Positions 1-7,697 of a stretch of DNA of 11,373 nt are shown here, piece by piece (within the stretch, counting starts at the first letter, position 1; the number at the start of each line of letters is the position of its first letter). Origin of the DNA: Ignavibacteriales bacterium (GTDB taxonomy: Bacteria > Bacteroidota > Ignavibacteria > T3Sed10-11); the NCBI GenBank assembly GCA_003560935.1, contig PWJF01000195.1:1-11373 (forward strand). Direction: 5' to 3'. The translations under genes and the position numbers were made by a program. The notes under the pieces were generated by a model. It was given only the letters and a program-made list of their open reading frames with translations. It had not been told where the DNA came from and made no database searches.

Positions 1-1
1 A

Positions 2-568
2 TGGCATCCGATGATGTTCGATGATATGAAGGGATTGGGATGGGAGATGGAGTCGTCGTACGATTATCCTGCGTTTTACCTGCGGAAGGAATCGGAGGAT
101 GAGTGGAGACAAATAGTGGCGGTTTATTCGGTTCCGAGCGATGCCATAGGAGCTGTATCGATCAGATTACGTATCTGGCCACAATTCACCGGAACGGTGT
201 ATTGGGATAATGTGGAATTTCGGGAAGTCGAAGCACTCATCGTATCCGTTAACGATGATCGTGACGGTCTGATCTCTGGCGCGATCCCGACGGATTATAG
301 ATTATTCCCAAATTATCCAAATCCATTTAACCCGATAACCACGATAGAATATCATCTTCCCGAAGCTACTTCTGTTACCCTTGAAATCTACAACTTGCTT
401 GGTCAACGCGTAAAGACGCTTGTTGATGACTATCAACAAGCGGGAAGTTGGAGAGTTGTATGGGATGCAAGAGACGAGTATGGGAGGAAGGTATCGAGCG
501 GTATGTATATCTACAGACTCCGAACCGATAAAGCGACAATGATGCAAAAGATGCTTCTCCTGAAGTAA
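2..568 (+). CDS. C-terminal part of a secreted protein with a CBM-like domain and a T9SS type A sorting domain (5' end missing)
   Basis: The frame is open through the left edge, so the true start lies outside the window; the ATG at 11 is probably internal. The first ~75 visible residues look like the end of a jelly-roll carbohydrate-binding module (CBM4/9-like): alternating beta-strand residues ending in GTVYWDNVEF, the usual last strand of that fold. A linker rich in Asp and Gly follows. From about nt 299 comes a textbook T9SS type A sorting domain: LFPNYPNPFNP, then a strand pair, LEIYNLLGQRVKTL, a W-D-x-R-D-xx-G-R segment, SGMYIYRL, and a basic end at LLLK. In this family the domain sends the protein through the T9SS to the surface, where it is removed or used for anchoring. 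The full protein may be a glycoside hydrolase or other carbohydrate-active protein, but the catalytic part is not visible. The sorting domain is a confident call; the CBM-like call is moderate. Confidence 0.85.
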   Translation, partial: WHPMMFDDMKGLGWEMESSYDYPAFYLRKESEDEWRQIVAVYSVPSDAIGAVSIRLRIWPQFTGTVYWDNVEFREVEALIVSVNDDRDGLISGAIPTDYRLFPNYPNPFNPITTIEYHLPEATSVTLEIYNLLGQRVKTLVDDYQQAGSWRVVWDARDEYGRKVSSGMYIYRLRTDKATMMQKMLLLK

Positions 569-577
569 TGGAGAGAG

Positions 578-586
578 TGATATAAT
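578..586 (+). promoter_or_regulatory. Possible extended -10 promoter element
   Basis: TGATATAAT is an exact match to the extended -10 pattern TGnTATAAT of primary sigma factors. It starts 9 bases after the stop of the upstream gene and about 95 bases before the TonB receptor start. No good -35 hexamer lies 16-18 bases upstream (the best there is TCCTGA). A start site about 7 bases downstream would fall at the first base of the stem-loop at 593. The Bacteroidota-type element TAnnTTTG is absent from this gap. The match could be chance in AT-rich DNA. Confidence 0.35.
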
Positions 587-592
587 GCCATA

Positions 593-629
593 AAGTGTAA
601 CCCGTTCCAATCAGGAGCGGGTTGCACTT
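593..629 (+). other. Strong stem-loop between the first gene and the TonB receptor gene
   Basis: The arms at 593-608 (AAGTGTAACCCGTTCC) and 614-629 (GGAGCGGGTTGCACTT) pair over 16 positions with two G-U wobbles (598/624 and 605/617), around a 5-base loop AATCA. There is no mismatch or bulge. The position, 25 bases after a stop codon, suits a transcription terminator for the upstream gene. However, the hairpin is followed by A-rich sequence and not a T-run on the + strand, and there is no clear T-run on the - strand. It may therefore be a terminator of a non-canonical type, a 3'-end mRNA stabiliser, or a 5' stem-loop of the downstream transcript. The rest of this gap (630-667) is AT-rich and I see nothing else in it. 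Confidence 0.6.
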
Positions 630-679
630 AATAATAAAATAAATGGTTATATCGTACTTAACATATTGAGAGTTAGTCG

Positions 680-3313
680 ATGAGTATAATGGGTCGAATA
701 ATAATCCCTTTAACGGTCCAGTTATTTTTTATAATTTTCTCACTCCAGTCTCAAACTACCGGAAAGATTGCTGGCGAGGTTAAAGACGCTGCGACCGGCG
801 AACCTCTCATCGGAGCCAATGTCCTTCTTGAAGGCACCTATTTCGGTGCTGCGACGAATCTTGACGGCTATTTTGATATTCTTAACGTCCCCCCCGGAAT
901 GTATACGATCCGTGTATCGATGATAGGGTATCATTCTGTACGAATGATGGACGTTCAGGTTTCGAGAGGTTTAACCACATATTTAGATTTTGAACTCAAG
1001 GATACCGCAATCGAGCTTGGTGAGGAAGTTGTTGTTATTGCGGAACGCCCGCTTGTACGAAGAGATTTAACCGCAACCTCCTCGCGTGTCAGTGCAGAGG
1101 AGATCAGTATCTTGCCCGTTGAGAATATCCAAGCGGTCATTAACAGACAACCGGGAGTTGTTGATGGGCATTTCCGTGGTGGGCGGCACGGTGAAGTACT
1201 GTATATGATCGATGGTGTACCGGTAACCGATGTCTATACGGGGAATGCCGGCTTCCTGCTCGAAACAAATGCAATTCAAGAACTTGAAGTAATTAGCGGT
1301 ACGTTTAATGCCGAGTTCGGTCATGCAATGTCTGGTGTTGTGAATCAAGTTACACGTGAAGCGAGCGATATTTATCAGGTCAACATCTCGTCAAATATCG
1401 GAGATTATTTTAGCCGCAATACCGAGCTCTTCATGAATTTGGAAAATCTTTATCCCACGAACTTTTATGATATCCAGGGTAGTATTAGTGGTCCTATTGA
1501 ATTTGTCCCCAATGCGAGATTTTTATTTACCGGTCGGGCATATTACGATGAAGGATACCTCTACGGTCAACGTGTTTTTCTGCCGACCGATTCATCGAAT
1601 TTTTCAGCTGCCGATCCGTCACATTGGTATATAGGATCATCCGGTGACAATAGTTACGTTCCCATGAATTTTGAAGACCGCATGTCACTAATGGGGAAGT
1701 TGACTTTCAGAATATTGGGATCGAATCGGATAGACGTACAATACTTGCATCAGCGCAGGGATTACAATTATTATGATCACAGGTTCCGATTTAATCCGGA
1801 TGGAATATATACCCATTATGATCGTGGAGATCTTATTAACACATCATACACACATGTATTTAGCCCTCGCACTTATGCAACTTTAAGAGGCGCATGGTTC
1901 AGCAACAGGCAAAAATCATATGTGTACGAAGATCCGAGAGATCCTCGCTATCCTCCCTACCATTTGCGGCAGACAGTGAGTGGTGCAGCGTTCTTCACCG
2001 GAGGAGCCGAGGATGAGTATACGAATCGTGAAACACGATATAGTTTAATCAAGGCGGACGTGACAAGTCAGGTTACCCGTCATCATGAAATTAAAGCCGG
2101 TGCCGAGATCAGACAGCACCGTATATGGGTAAATAATTTTGGCATAAGGAATGATTCACATACAAATTTTCAACCCGAACCCGTCTATTTTGGACGATCT
2201 CACTTTGCACGAGCTACAATCCGTCCCAGAGAAATATCAGCTTATTTTCAGGATAAAATAGATTACGAAGATATCGTTGCAAATATCGGGGTACGATTTG
2301 ATTATTTTGATCCCAACTGGAATGTTCTCTCAGAACAGCTTCGACTGGGATTTGAAAAGAAAACCGAACCGACAGAACCGGAATATCAAATAAGTCCGCG
2401 ATTCGGACTTGCGTTTCCAATTTCTGATAGGGGAGTGATGCATATTGCCTACGGACATTTTTTCCAGATACCACTGTTTGATTTACTCTATCTTAACCCC
2501 GAATATAACCTGAATGCAACAGACCCGTTTCAGGTTGGTAATCCCGGGTTGAAATCCCAGCGAACGGTACAATATGAAATCGGTCTTCAACAGGAACTAA
2601 CGTATGACCTTGGATTTTACGTTACCGCGTTCTATAAAGATATGAGAAATCTCATTGGAACGGAGGTGTTCGATATAACGAACGGGAATAAATATTCCAT
2701 GTATGTTAACCGGGATTATGGCACCGCACGTGGAATTATCGTCTCGTTCAGGAAGAGACACGCGCACGGATTTTCGGCAACACTGGATTACACCTTTCAG
2801 ATCGCGAAAGGAAATGCTTCGGACCCGAACGAAGTTTTTCTCGATAACATTACCGATCCTCCGCGGGAAAGTCAGAAGTACCTTGTCCCCCTCGATTGGG
2901 ATCGAAGCCATTCAATAGATTTTTCCGGAACAATGGGCAACCCAAGGGGTTTTAACCTTACTATTCTCGGTTCGATTTATTCCGGGCTGCCGTACACGCC
3001 GTCAATGTTTGCATCGAGAATCGCACCTATGAATAGTGAAATTAGGCCGTGGCAATTCACCGTTGATGTGTATGCCCAGCAAACTATATCCCTTTGGACA
3101 ATTTCTTTTACGATCTTTGCAAAGGTATACAACCTCTTTGACCGAAGGAATGAAATACATATATTCAATAGTACCGGCAGAGCCAATTACAGTGTCGAAC
3201 AGCAATTTACCCCACCACCCCGCGGGATCAATACGGTGGAAGAATTTTATACACGACCTGATTTTTATTCGAAACCACGGCAAATTATTCTTGGCTTAGA
3301 ATTTTCGTTATAA
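680..3313 (+). CDS. TonB-dependent outer-membrane receptor with carboxypeptidase-regulatory-like domain (Oar-like)
   Basis: The 877-residue protein starts with a hydrophobic signal peptide (about residues 6-24, cleavage near LQSQ). Residues ~28-108 are a CarboxypepD_reg-like beta-sandwich with the usual GxVxDaaTGEPLIGANVLLEGT and TNxDGYFDI-NVPPGMYTIRVSMIGY pattern. The segment GEEVVVIAE (114-122) sits where the TonB box lies in these receptors. The plug domain follows (about 130-230): LPVENIQAVINRQPGV, YMIDGVPV, IQELEVISGTFNAEFGHAMSG, VVNQVTRE. The remainder is a 22-strand-type barrel, ending in the aromatic C-terminal strand IILGLEFSL expected for BAM-dependent insertion. The family carries substrates across the outer membrane using TonB-ExbBD energy. 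No SusD-like partner is adjacent, so this is nearer to the Oar-like group than to SusC. The ATG at 680 has GAGAG 7 bases upstream; an in-frame ATG at 689 is an alternative. The ligand is unknown; the downstream sugar-type importer suggests a carbohydrate. Confidence 0.93.
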   Translation: MSIMGRIIIPLTVQLFFIIFSLQSQTTGKIAGEVKDAATGEPLIGANVLLEGTYFGAATNLDGYFDILNVPPGMYTIRVSMIGYHSVRMMDVQVSRGLTTYLDFELKDTAIELGEEVVVIAERPLVRRDLTATSSRVSAEEISILPVENIQAVINRQPGVVDGHFRGGRHGEVLYMIDGVPVTDVYTGNAGFLLETNAIQELEVISGTFNAEFGHAMSGVVNQVTREASDIYQVNISSNIGDYFSRNTELFMNLENLYPTNFYDIQGSISGPIEFVPNARFLFTGRAYYDEGYLYGQRVFLPTDSSNFSAADPSHWYIGSSGDNSYVPMNFEDRMSLMGKLTFRILGSNRIDVQYLHQRRDYNYYDHRFRFNPDGIYTHYDRGDLINTSYTHVFSPRTYATLRGAWFSNRQKSYVYEDPRDPRYPPYHLRQTVSGAAFFTGGAEDEYTNRETRYSLIKADVTSQVTRHHEIKAGAEIRQHRIWVNNFGIRNDSHTNFQPEPVYFGRSHFARATIRPREISAYFQDKIDYEDIVANIGVRFDYFDPNWNVLSEQLRLGFEKKTEPTEPEYQISPRFGLAFPISDRGVMHIAYGHFFQIPLFDLLYLNPEYNLNATDPFQVGNPGLKSQRTVQYEIGLQQELTYDLGFYVTAFYKDMRNLIGTEVFDITNGNKYSMYVNRDYGTARGIIVSFRKRHAHGFSATLDYTFQIAKGNASDPNEVFLDNITDPPRESQKYLVPLDWDRSHSIDFSGTMGNPRGFNLTILGSIYSGLPYTPSMFASRIAPMNSEIRPWQFTVDVYAQQTISLWTISFTIFAKVYNLFDRRNEIHIFNSTGRANYSVEQQFTPPPRGINTVEEFYTRPDFYSKPRQIILGLEFSL

Positions 3314-3323
3314 CGATGTTTTT

Positions 3324-3330
3324 AAGGAGG
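3324..3330 (+). promoter_or_regulatory. Strong ribosome binding site for the 1100-residue exported protein
   Basis: AAGGAGG lies 4 bases before the ATG at 3335 (AAGGAGGT if the next base is counted) and is the closest match to the anti-Shine-Dalgarno consensus that I noticed in the window. It sits in the 21-base gap after the TonB receptor stop, fixes the start of the next gene, and suggests high translation of the surface protein. Confidence 0.8.
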
Positions 3331-3334
3331 TAAG

Positions 3335-6300
3335 ATGAGAGCACGGGGAATTCTTTCAAACTTTTTGAAATGCACGGTATATAGTGTTCTCTTTGTAGTA
3401 GCTTGTGCATTAATGAACAGTGCGAGCGCACAAATCCCAGACCATTTGATCCCCGATCGGTATATCGATCCGAATAAAGGAAGCATCGAGTATACCAAAA
3501 AGGGTATCATGGATGGGAATCTTGTACGGACTATCTTTTTGAATCACGGCGAAATAGCCCACTGGCCAGACTCACCGTCCGGCGAATGGCCAAAAGGAAC
3601 CGGACAACAATATGTCGACGGAATTGCCATCATCGTTCAAGCCAAGGTTCCACAAGATCATCCTTATAATCAAGAGGGCAAGGATATCTATCCGTTGCAA
3701 TCAAATTATCGTGAGTTCATTAAAAAAGATCCGATAACCGGTATTCCATGGGGATGGGCTCCGCTACCGGGATATGCAAATCCGAACCAAACAGAACCCG
3801 CAATGAGCACAAAACCAAATACCTGGCCGAGAACCTGGCCCGACAGGGCATCCGAATGGGATGGTTTATGGAATGGATACTTCGGTCGTGGAATCCATAA
3901 TGCTCAGCTTGAAACATATTTTCGAATGGACGATGCACAGGATAAAAAATATAAATTTACTCCCGATCCGGATGATCCTGACCGGGGCGGATTGGGAATG
4001 CAGGTTGCTGTTCGTGGTTTTCAATGGACAAATGTTCTTGCTCAAGATGTGATTTTCTGGCATTATGAAATAACAAATGTCGGAAAAGTGCACTATGATG
4101 AAGTGCTCTATGCACAATATGTTGATTGGGGAATCGGCGGAACGGACGATTCACACGACGATCTAGGAGCGTGGGATAAAGAAATAGACATTGCGTATGC
4201 CTGGGACCTGGATGGAGTTGGAATGCAGGGAGGAGTTCCGTGGTCTCCGGTCGGCATGGCAGGTTATGTTTTCGCCGAAAGTCCGGGCTTGCTTAACAAT
4301 CAGGATAACGATTGGGATGGCGTTATTGATGAATCACGGACTAATATAGCGGAGACACTGATTGAAGGGCGGGAAAACATAATCTCCTATATGGAACAAA
4401 ATTATGATATGGAAAGATTTTTCCGTTTTTATGGGTATGATGATTATGATGATATCCCTGCGGTACAACAAGAATACTGGTGGATTGAAGACGAAAATGC
4501 AAATTGGAGAGGTTTTTTAGATTTAAACGGAAATGGAATCTGGGATGAGGGTGAGCCGTTAATGGATGATGTCGGAAGCGATGGACTGGATGTATTCGAC
4601 GAGGGGTACATTGGTCCAACACCGGACGGGACACAGGGAAACGGGCGCCCGGATCAGGGTGAGCCCAACTTCGGCATCCTGGATCCGTTTGAATCGGATC
4701 AGATCGGTTTGACCGGATTTAATATCTTCCCTGTGCATTATTATCAACTTATTAATGATGACCAAAACTGGGAAGTTCTATCATATCCTACGGATTGGAC
4801 TAAGGAACATGAGCAGTTGATTGGTGTTAACCTCGCAATGTTTTTCTCCTCCGGTTCCCGAAGGGTTGGAAACAGAGGGGGGACGTTGTTCCCAATGCCT
4901 CCTTTGCATACCGAAAGATTTTCAATGGCACTCATATTCGGAATGGATCGTGATGACCTCTTTCGAAGAGCACGTACGGTTCGGGGAATATACAATGCCG
5001 GATATCGTTTTGCGGAACCACCATGGAAACCGACCATTAAGATCGTTTCAGGTGATAAGAAAGTTACTCTCTATTGGGATGATAGGGCAGAAAAATCATT
5101 CGACCGGTTTTTACGTGAATATGACTTTCAGGGGTATAAGATTTATAAAAGCACCGAACCTCAATTCCTCGAGAATATGGTCATCACGGATGCACACGGT
5201 GCTCCAATTTATAGGAAACCTGTTGCCCAATTTGACTTGAAGAACGGAATTACCGGATATCATCCTATTGACATTCAAGGTCTGAAATATTATCTCGGGA
5301 GCGATACCGGTCTTCGGCACACGTATGTTGATACTGATGTGCAAAACGGTCAAGTATACTATTATGCGGTAGTCTCATATGATTATGGTCATGTCGAAAT
5401 AACGGTGCTTGGCGAGATGGAAGGCATACCTCCTTCGGAATGTACCGCAATTATCGATGTCGATATATCTGGAAATGTGAAAGTAGATTTAAATACCGGT
5501 TATGCTATACCGGGAAGTCCGGCTTCCGGATATGTTCCCCCCCAACTCGACGGGCAAATCCTCCATGACGGTCCGGGAACCGGTCATCTTGATATTTTGC
5601 TCATTGATCCTGAGGAGATAAAGGACGGGAATACTTATCGAATCACATTTGAGAATCCATCACACTTCCAGAATAGTCCTGAACCGGTGTACGCCGTTGT
5701 CAACATGACGACCGACGAAGTGATTGTCGAAGATAGATCGGTGACACACCATGAAGGGCAAACGCCGGTCGTTGATGGCATGGTTGGATATATCCATAAC
5801 GATGAGGCTGGACTAAATCATAATGAGACAAGCTGGGTAAAAGGGAATACGAATCTCGTAACCAGCGCGGGGCTTGACCACAGATATAGAGTAACAAACA
5901 TTCCATATCCGGCGGATTTTGAAATACAATTTTATGATGAAATAGTCGATACGTCGGCGGGTCGTTTATTCTTTGGCGCACCGGCAGAGACAGCTACAAA
6001 ATTCACAATAAAGAATCTTACTGAAAATAAGAGAGCTTATTTCTTATTCTTTGCCTCCGATCCGCCGAATATCTCACCCGGCGATAGGATCATCATTGTG
6101 TACGGCGACAGTTTGGGAAAACCACCTTTGCCGGGAAGCGGAAATTATCGTACGTCATGGATGGTTGAATTTCGTAAAGACGAGGAGCTTGATGAAGAAG
6201 TACAACCTCCGCAACCGGGTGATGTGTATCGCATTAAAACGTTAAAACCATTTCGATCCGGTGAATCATTCCAGTTTACCGTGAAAAATGCCTACTTGGA

Positions 6301-6637
6301 CCTCGAGAAGGCAAAATTGGATTTGGCTGACATTGCAGTGGTTCCCAACCCCTATGTTGGAGCGGCATCCTGGGAACAACAGCTCCTTTTCAGGACGGGA
6401 CGTGGTGAACGGCTTATATATTTTATTAATCTACCCAGTGAATGTACTATTAGAATATATACAGTAAGCGGTCAACACGTAATAACATTGTATCACTCTT
6501 CCACTATTGAGAATGGACAACGTGCCTGGAATCTACTGACTAAAGACGGTATGGAATTGGCATATGGTAATTATATCTACCATGTAGAAGCTCCGGGAAT
6601 CGGTGAGAAAATTGGCCGATTCGCTGTTATTAAATAA
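3335..6637 (+). CDS. Large exported protein with EF-hand-like loops, a fibronectin-III-like region and a T9SS/FlgD-like C-terminal domain; function unknown
   Basis: The 1100-residue protein has a clear signal peptide: a basic N-terminus, a hydrophobic core at ~14-27 and an ASA-Q cleavage site after residue 32. The region ~60-320 is rich in W, D, G and P and matches no enzyme I recognise. Acidic Ca-binding-like loops follow: DNDWDGVIDE (324-333), DLNGNGIWDEGE (396-407, with D, N, N, G and E at canonical EF-hand loop positions), and a G/D/N-rich stretch near 425-455. A beta-sandwich resembling a fibronectin type III domain spans about 563-695 (KKVTLYWDD ... GYKIYKST ... VYYYAVVSYDYG). The last ~100 residues begin VVPNPYVGAASWE and continue ECTIRIYTVSGQHV ... 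LAYGNYIYHVEAPGIGEKIG, a FlgD/T9SS-type-A-like fold. Delivery to the cell surface by the T9SS is inferred. Its place between a TonB receptor and a PorV/PorQ-like gene suggests the three act together in capture or assembly at the outer membrane, perhaps filling a SusD-like role. No catalytic motif was found. Confidence 0.82.
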   Translation: MRARGILSNFLKCTVYSVLFVVACALMNSASAQIPDHLIPDRYIDPNKGSIEYTKKGIMDGNLVRTIFLNHGEIAHWPDSPSGEWPKGTGQQYVDGIAIIVQAKVPQDHPYNQEGKDIYPLQSNYREFIKKDPITGIPWGWAPLPGYANPNQTEPAMSTKPNTWPRTWPDRASEWDGLWNGYFGRGIHNAQLETYFRMDDAQDKKYKFTPDPDDPDRGGLGMQVAVRGFQWTNVLAQDVIFWHYEITNVGKVHYDEVLYAQYVDWGIGGTDDSHDDLGAWDKEIDIAYAWDLDGVGMQGGVPWSPVGMAGYVFAESPGLLNNQDNDWDGVIDESRTNIAETLIEGRENIISYMEQNYDMERFFRFYGYDDYDDIPAVQQEYWWIEDENANWRGFLDLNGNGIWDEGEPLMDDVGSDGLDVFDEGYIGPTPDGTQGNGRPDQGEPNFGILDPFESDQIGLTGFNIFPVHYYQLINDDQNWEVLSYPTDWTKEHEQLIGVNLAMFFSSGSRRVGNRGGTLFPMPPLHTERFSMALIFGMDRDDLFRRARTVRGIYNAGYRFAEPPWKPTIKIVSGDKKVTLYWDDRAEKSFDRFLREYDFQGYKIYKSTEPQFLENMVITDAHGAPIYRKPVAQFDLKNGITGYHPIDIQGLKYYLGSDTGLRHTYVDTDVQNGQVYYYAVVSYDYGHVEITVLGEMEGIPPSECTAIIDVDISGNVKVDLNTGYAIPGSPASGYVPPQLDGQILHDGPGTGHLDILLIDPEEIKDGNTYRITFENPSHFQNSPEPVYAVVNMTTDEVIVEDRSVTHHEGQTPVVDGMVGYIHNDEAGLNHNETSWVKGNTNLVTSAGLDHRYRVTNIPYPADFEIQFYDEIVDTSAGRLFFGAPAETATKFTIKNLTENKRAYFLFFASDPPNISPGDRIIIVYGDSLGKPPLPGSGNYRTSWMVEFRKDEELDEEVQPPQPGDVYRIKTLKPFRSGESFQFTVKNAYLDLEKAKLDLADIAVVPNPYVGAASWEQQLLFRTGRGERLIYFINLPSECTIRIYTVSGQHVITLYHSSTIENGQRAWNLLTKDGMELAYGNYIYHVEAPGIGEKIGRFAVIK

Positions 6638-6645
6638 AACTTTGT

Positions 6646-6651
6646 GAGGGG
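6646..6651 (+). promoter_or_regulatory. Ribosome binding site that decides the start of the PorV/PorQ-like gene
   Basis: GAGGGG lies 7 bases before the ATG at 6659. A GTG at 6644 also opens the frame, but it overlaps this site and would add five residues (Met-Arg-Gly-Ser-Arg) before a normal signal peptide. The ATG at 6659 is therefore the better start. Confidence 0.7.
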
Positions 6652-6658
6652 TTCACGT

Positions 6659-7531
6659 ATGAAGAAAATCATAGTTCTATTATGTGCGGCGTTGATTCTA
6701 CTGGTACAATCAGGACTCGCTCAATTTACTGGTCAGTCAGTATCAAAAGCCGGTACATCCGCGGCTGCGTTTTTGCAGATACCCATCGGAGCCCGAGCAG
6801 TTGGGATGGGAGGCGCATTTGTTGCCATCGCCGACGATATTACAAGTTTATACTGGAATCCGGCAGGTTCGGCAAGACTGCAATACCGAGAAGTTATTTT
6901 CAGCCATATCGACTGGATTGCCGATATTAGATTCGATTATGCTGCTGTGGCTGTTCCGGTACCCAGGTTCGGTACCCTCGGGATTAGTTTTTCCTCGATG
7001 TCTATGGATGATATGATGGTTCGGACAGTTGAACGGCCTGAAGGGACAGGCGAAATGTTTTCATCCGGAAGCATTGCAATCGGTGTTCATTACTCACGGA
7101 ATCTAACTGATCGATTTTCTATCGGTGCAACTGCGAAGTATGTCTCAGAACGTATATGGGATATGCGGGCTGCAGGTTTCGCTATAGATTTTGGAGCCTT
7201 ATTTACTACTGACTTTTTGAACGGCATGAGAATCGGTGCGGCAATGACCAACTTTGGAACGGATATGCAGATGTCGGGTAGAAATACACGTATGCACGGG
7301 CGGATCGATGAGAGGAAACAGGGAACCACCGATCGTGTACCATTGAATATCGAGATGAACAAATGGCCGATGCCGTTGAGTTTCCAGTTTGGTCTCGCAA
7401 ATGACTTCGTTAGAACTGAAATGCATTTACTGACTGTTTCAATGGATGCCCACTATCCGAGTAATAATTTTCAAAGTATGAATGTCGGTGGCGAATATGG
7501 ATTCAATGATTTACTCTTCTTCAGGGCGTGA
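6659..7531 (+). CDS. PorV/PorQ-family outer-membrane beta-barrel protein, interrupted by an in-frame TGA
   Basis: Translation from the ATG at 6659 gives a signal peptide (MKKIIVLLCAALILLVQSGLA, cleavage before QFTG), then the family signature: KAGTSAAAFLQIPIGARAVG, MGGAFVAIADD, SLYWNPAGSARL (about residues 30-74). Alternating hydrophobic strands typical of this FadL-like barrel family follow. In the T9SS, PorV shuttles cargo at the outer membrane; relatives in this UPF0164-type family occur in many FCB genomes without a proven role. The frame stops at TGA (7529-7531, codon 291) right after LLFFRA. The same frame continues beyond it with YQSLFLQDAEGGLTFGAG and 54 clean codons to TAA at 7694. 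The conserved family text there is RAGYQSL, so TGA stands where a glycine codon (GGA) is expected. The truncated product lacks the last strands and the C-terminal BAM signal, so it is probably not functional unless the stop is an assembly error or is read through. Overall full length would be 345 codons, normal for the family. Confidence 0.85.
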   Translation: MKKIIVLLCAALILLVQSGLAQFTGQSVSKAGTSAAAFLQIPIGARAVGMGGAFVAIADDITSLYWNPAGSARLQYREVIFSHIDWIADIRFDYAAVAVPVPRFGTLGISFSSMSMDDMMVRTVERPEGTGEMFSSGSIAIGVHYSRNLTDRFSIGATAKYVSERIWDMRAAGFAIDFGALFTTDFLNGMRIGAAMTNFGTDMQMSGRNTRMHGRIDERKQGTTDRVPLNIEMNKWPMPLSFQFGLANDFVRTEMHLLTVSMDAHYPSNNFQSMNVGGEYGFNDLLFFRA

Positions 7532-7696
7532 TATCAGTCGCTCTTCCTCCAGGACGCAGAAGGTGGACTCACATTCGGTGCCGGTGTACATGCCGATCTC
7601 TTCGGAGGAAATGTGAGAGCGAAAGTCGATTATGGATACAGAGATTTCAGTAGGTTAAAAGAAATTCATGTGTTAAGTGTTGCCATTTTATTTTAA
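7532..7696 (+). pseudogene. 3' remainder of the PorV/PorQ-like gene after the in-frame TGA
   Basis: These 54 codons plus TAA continue the frame of the interrupted gene without shift. They read YQSLFLQDAEGGLTFGAG, then a segment rich in V, D, Y and G, and end in HVLSVAILF. The alternating pattern and the final phenylalanine are those of a C-terminal barrel strand, with the signal used for outer-membrane insertion. There is no start codon with a ribosome binding site at its head, so it is unlikely to be made as a separate protein. Its intact state points to a very recent mutation, a sequence error, or continued translation by readthrough. Confidence 0.8.
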
Positions 7697-7697
7697 G

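Noticed and set aside
4821-5240. A 139-codon + strand open frame in another phase within the large exported protein gene.
   Set aside because: The main frame is continuous here and carries the fibronectin-III-like domain; the alternative has no domain character.
889-5543. Runs of seven C at 889-895 (TonB receptor) and 5537-5543 (large protein) as phase-variation tracts.
   Set aside because: Both are short, encode ordinary residues (V-P-P and V-P-P-Q), and lie inside intact frames; seven bases is weak for slippage and there is no other sign of phase variation.
6644-6658. GTG at 6644 as the start of the PorV/PorQ-like gene.
   Set aside because: It overlaps the ribosome binding site GAGGGG and would add five odd residues before a normal signal peptide; the ATG at 6659 has proper spacing.
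7529-7696. Selenocysteine insertion or genome-wide recoding of UGA as the explanation for the in-frame TGA.
   Set aside because: The barrel family has no catalytic Cys/Sec at this place and I see only a weak possible hairpin after the codon. TGA is the true stop of the binding-protein gene (9031-9033) and of the first permease (9924-9926), both in tight overlaps with the next start.
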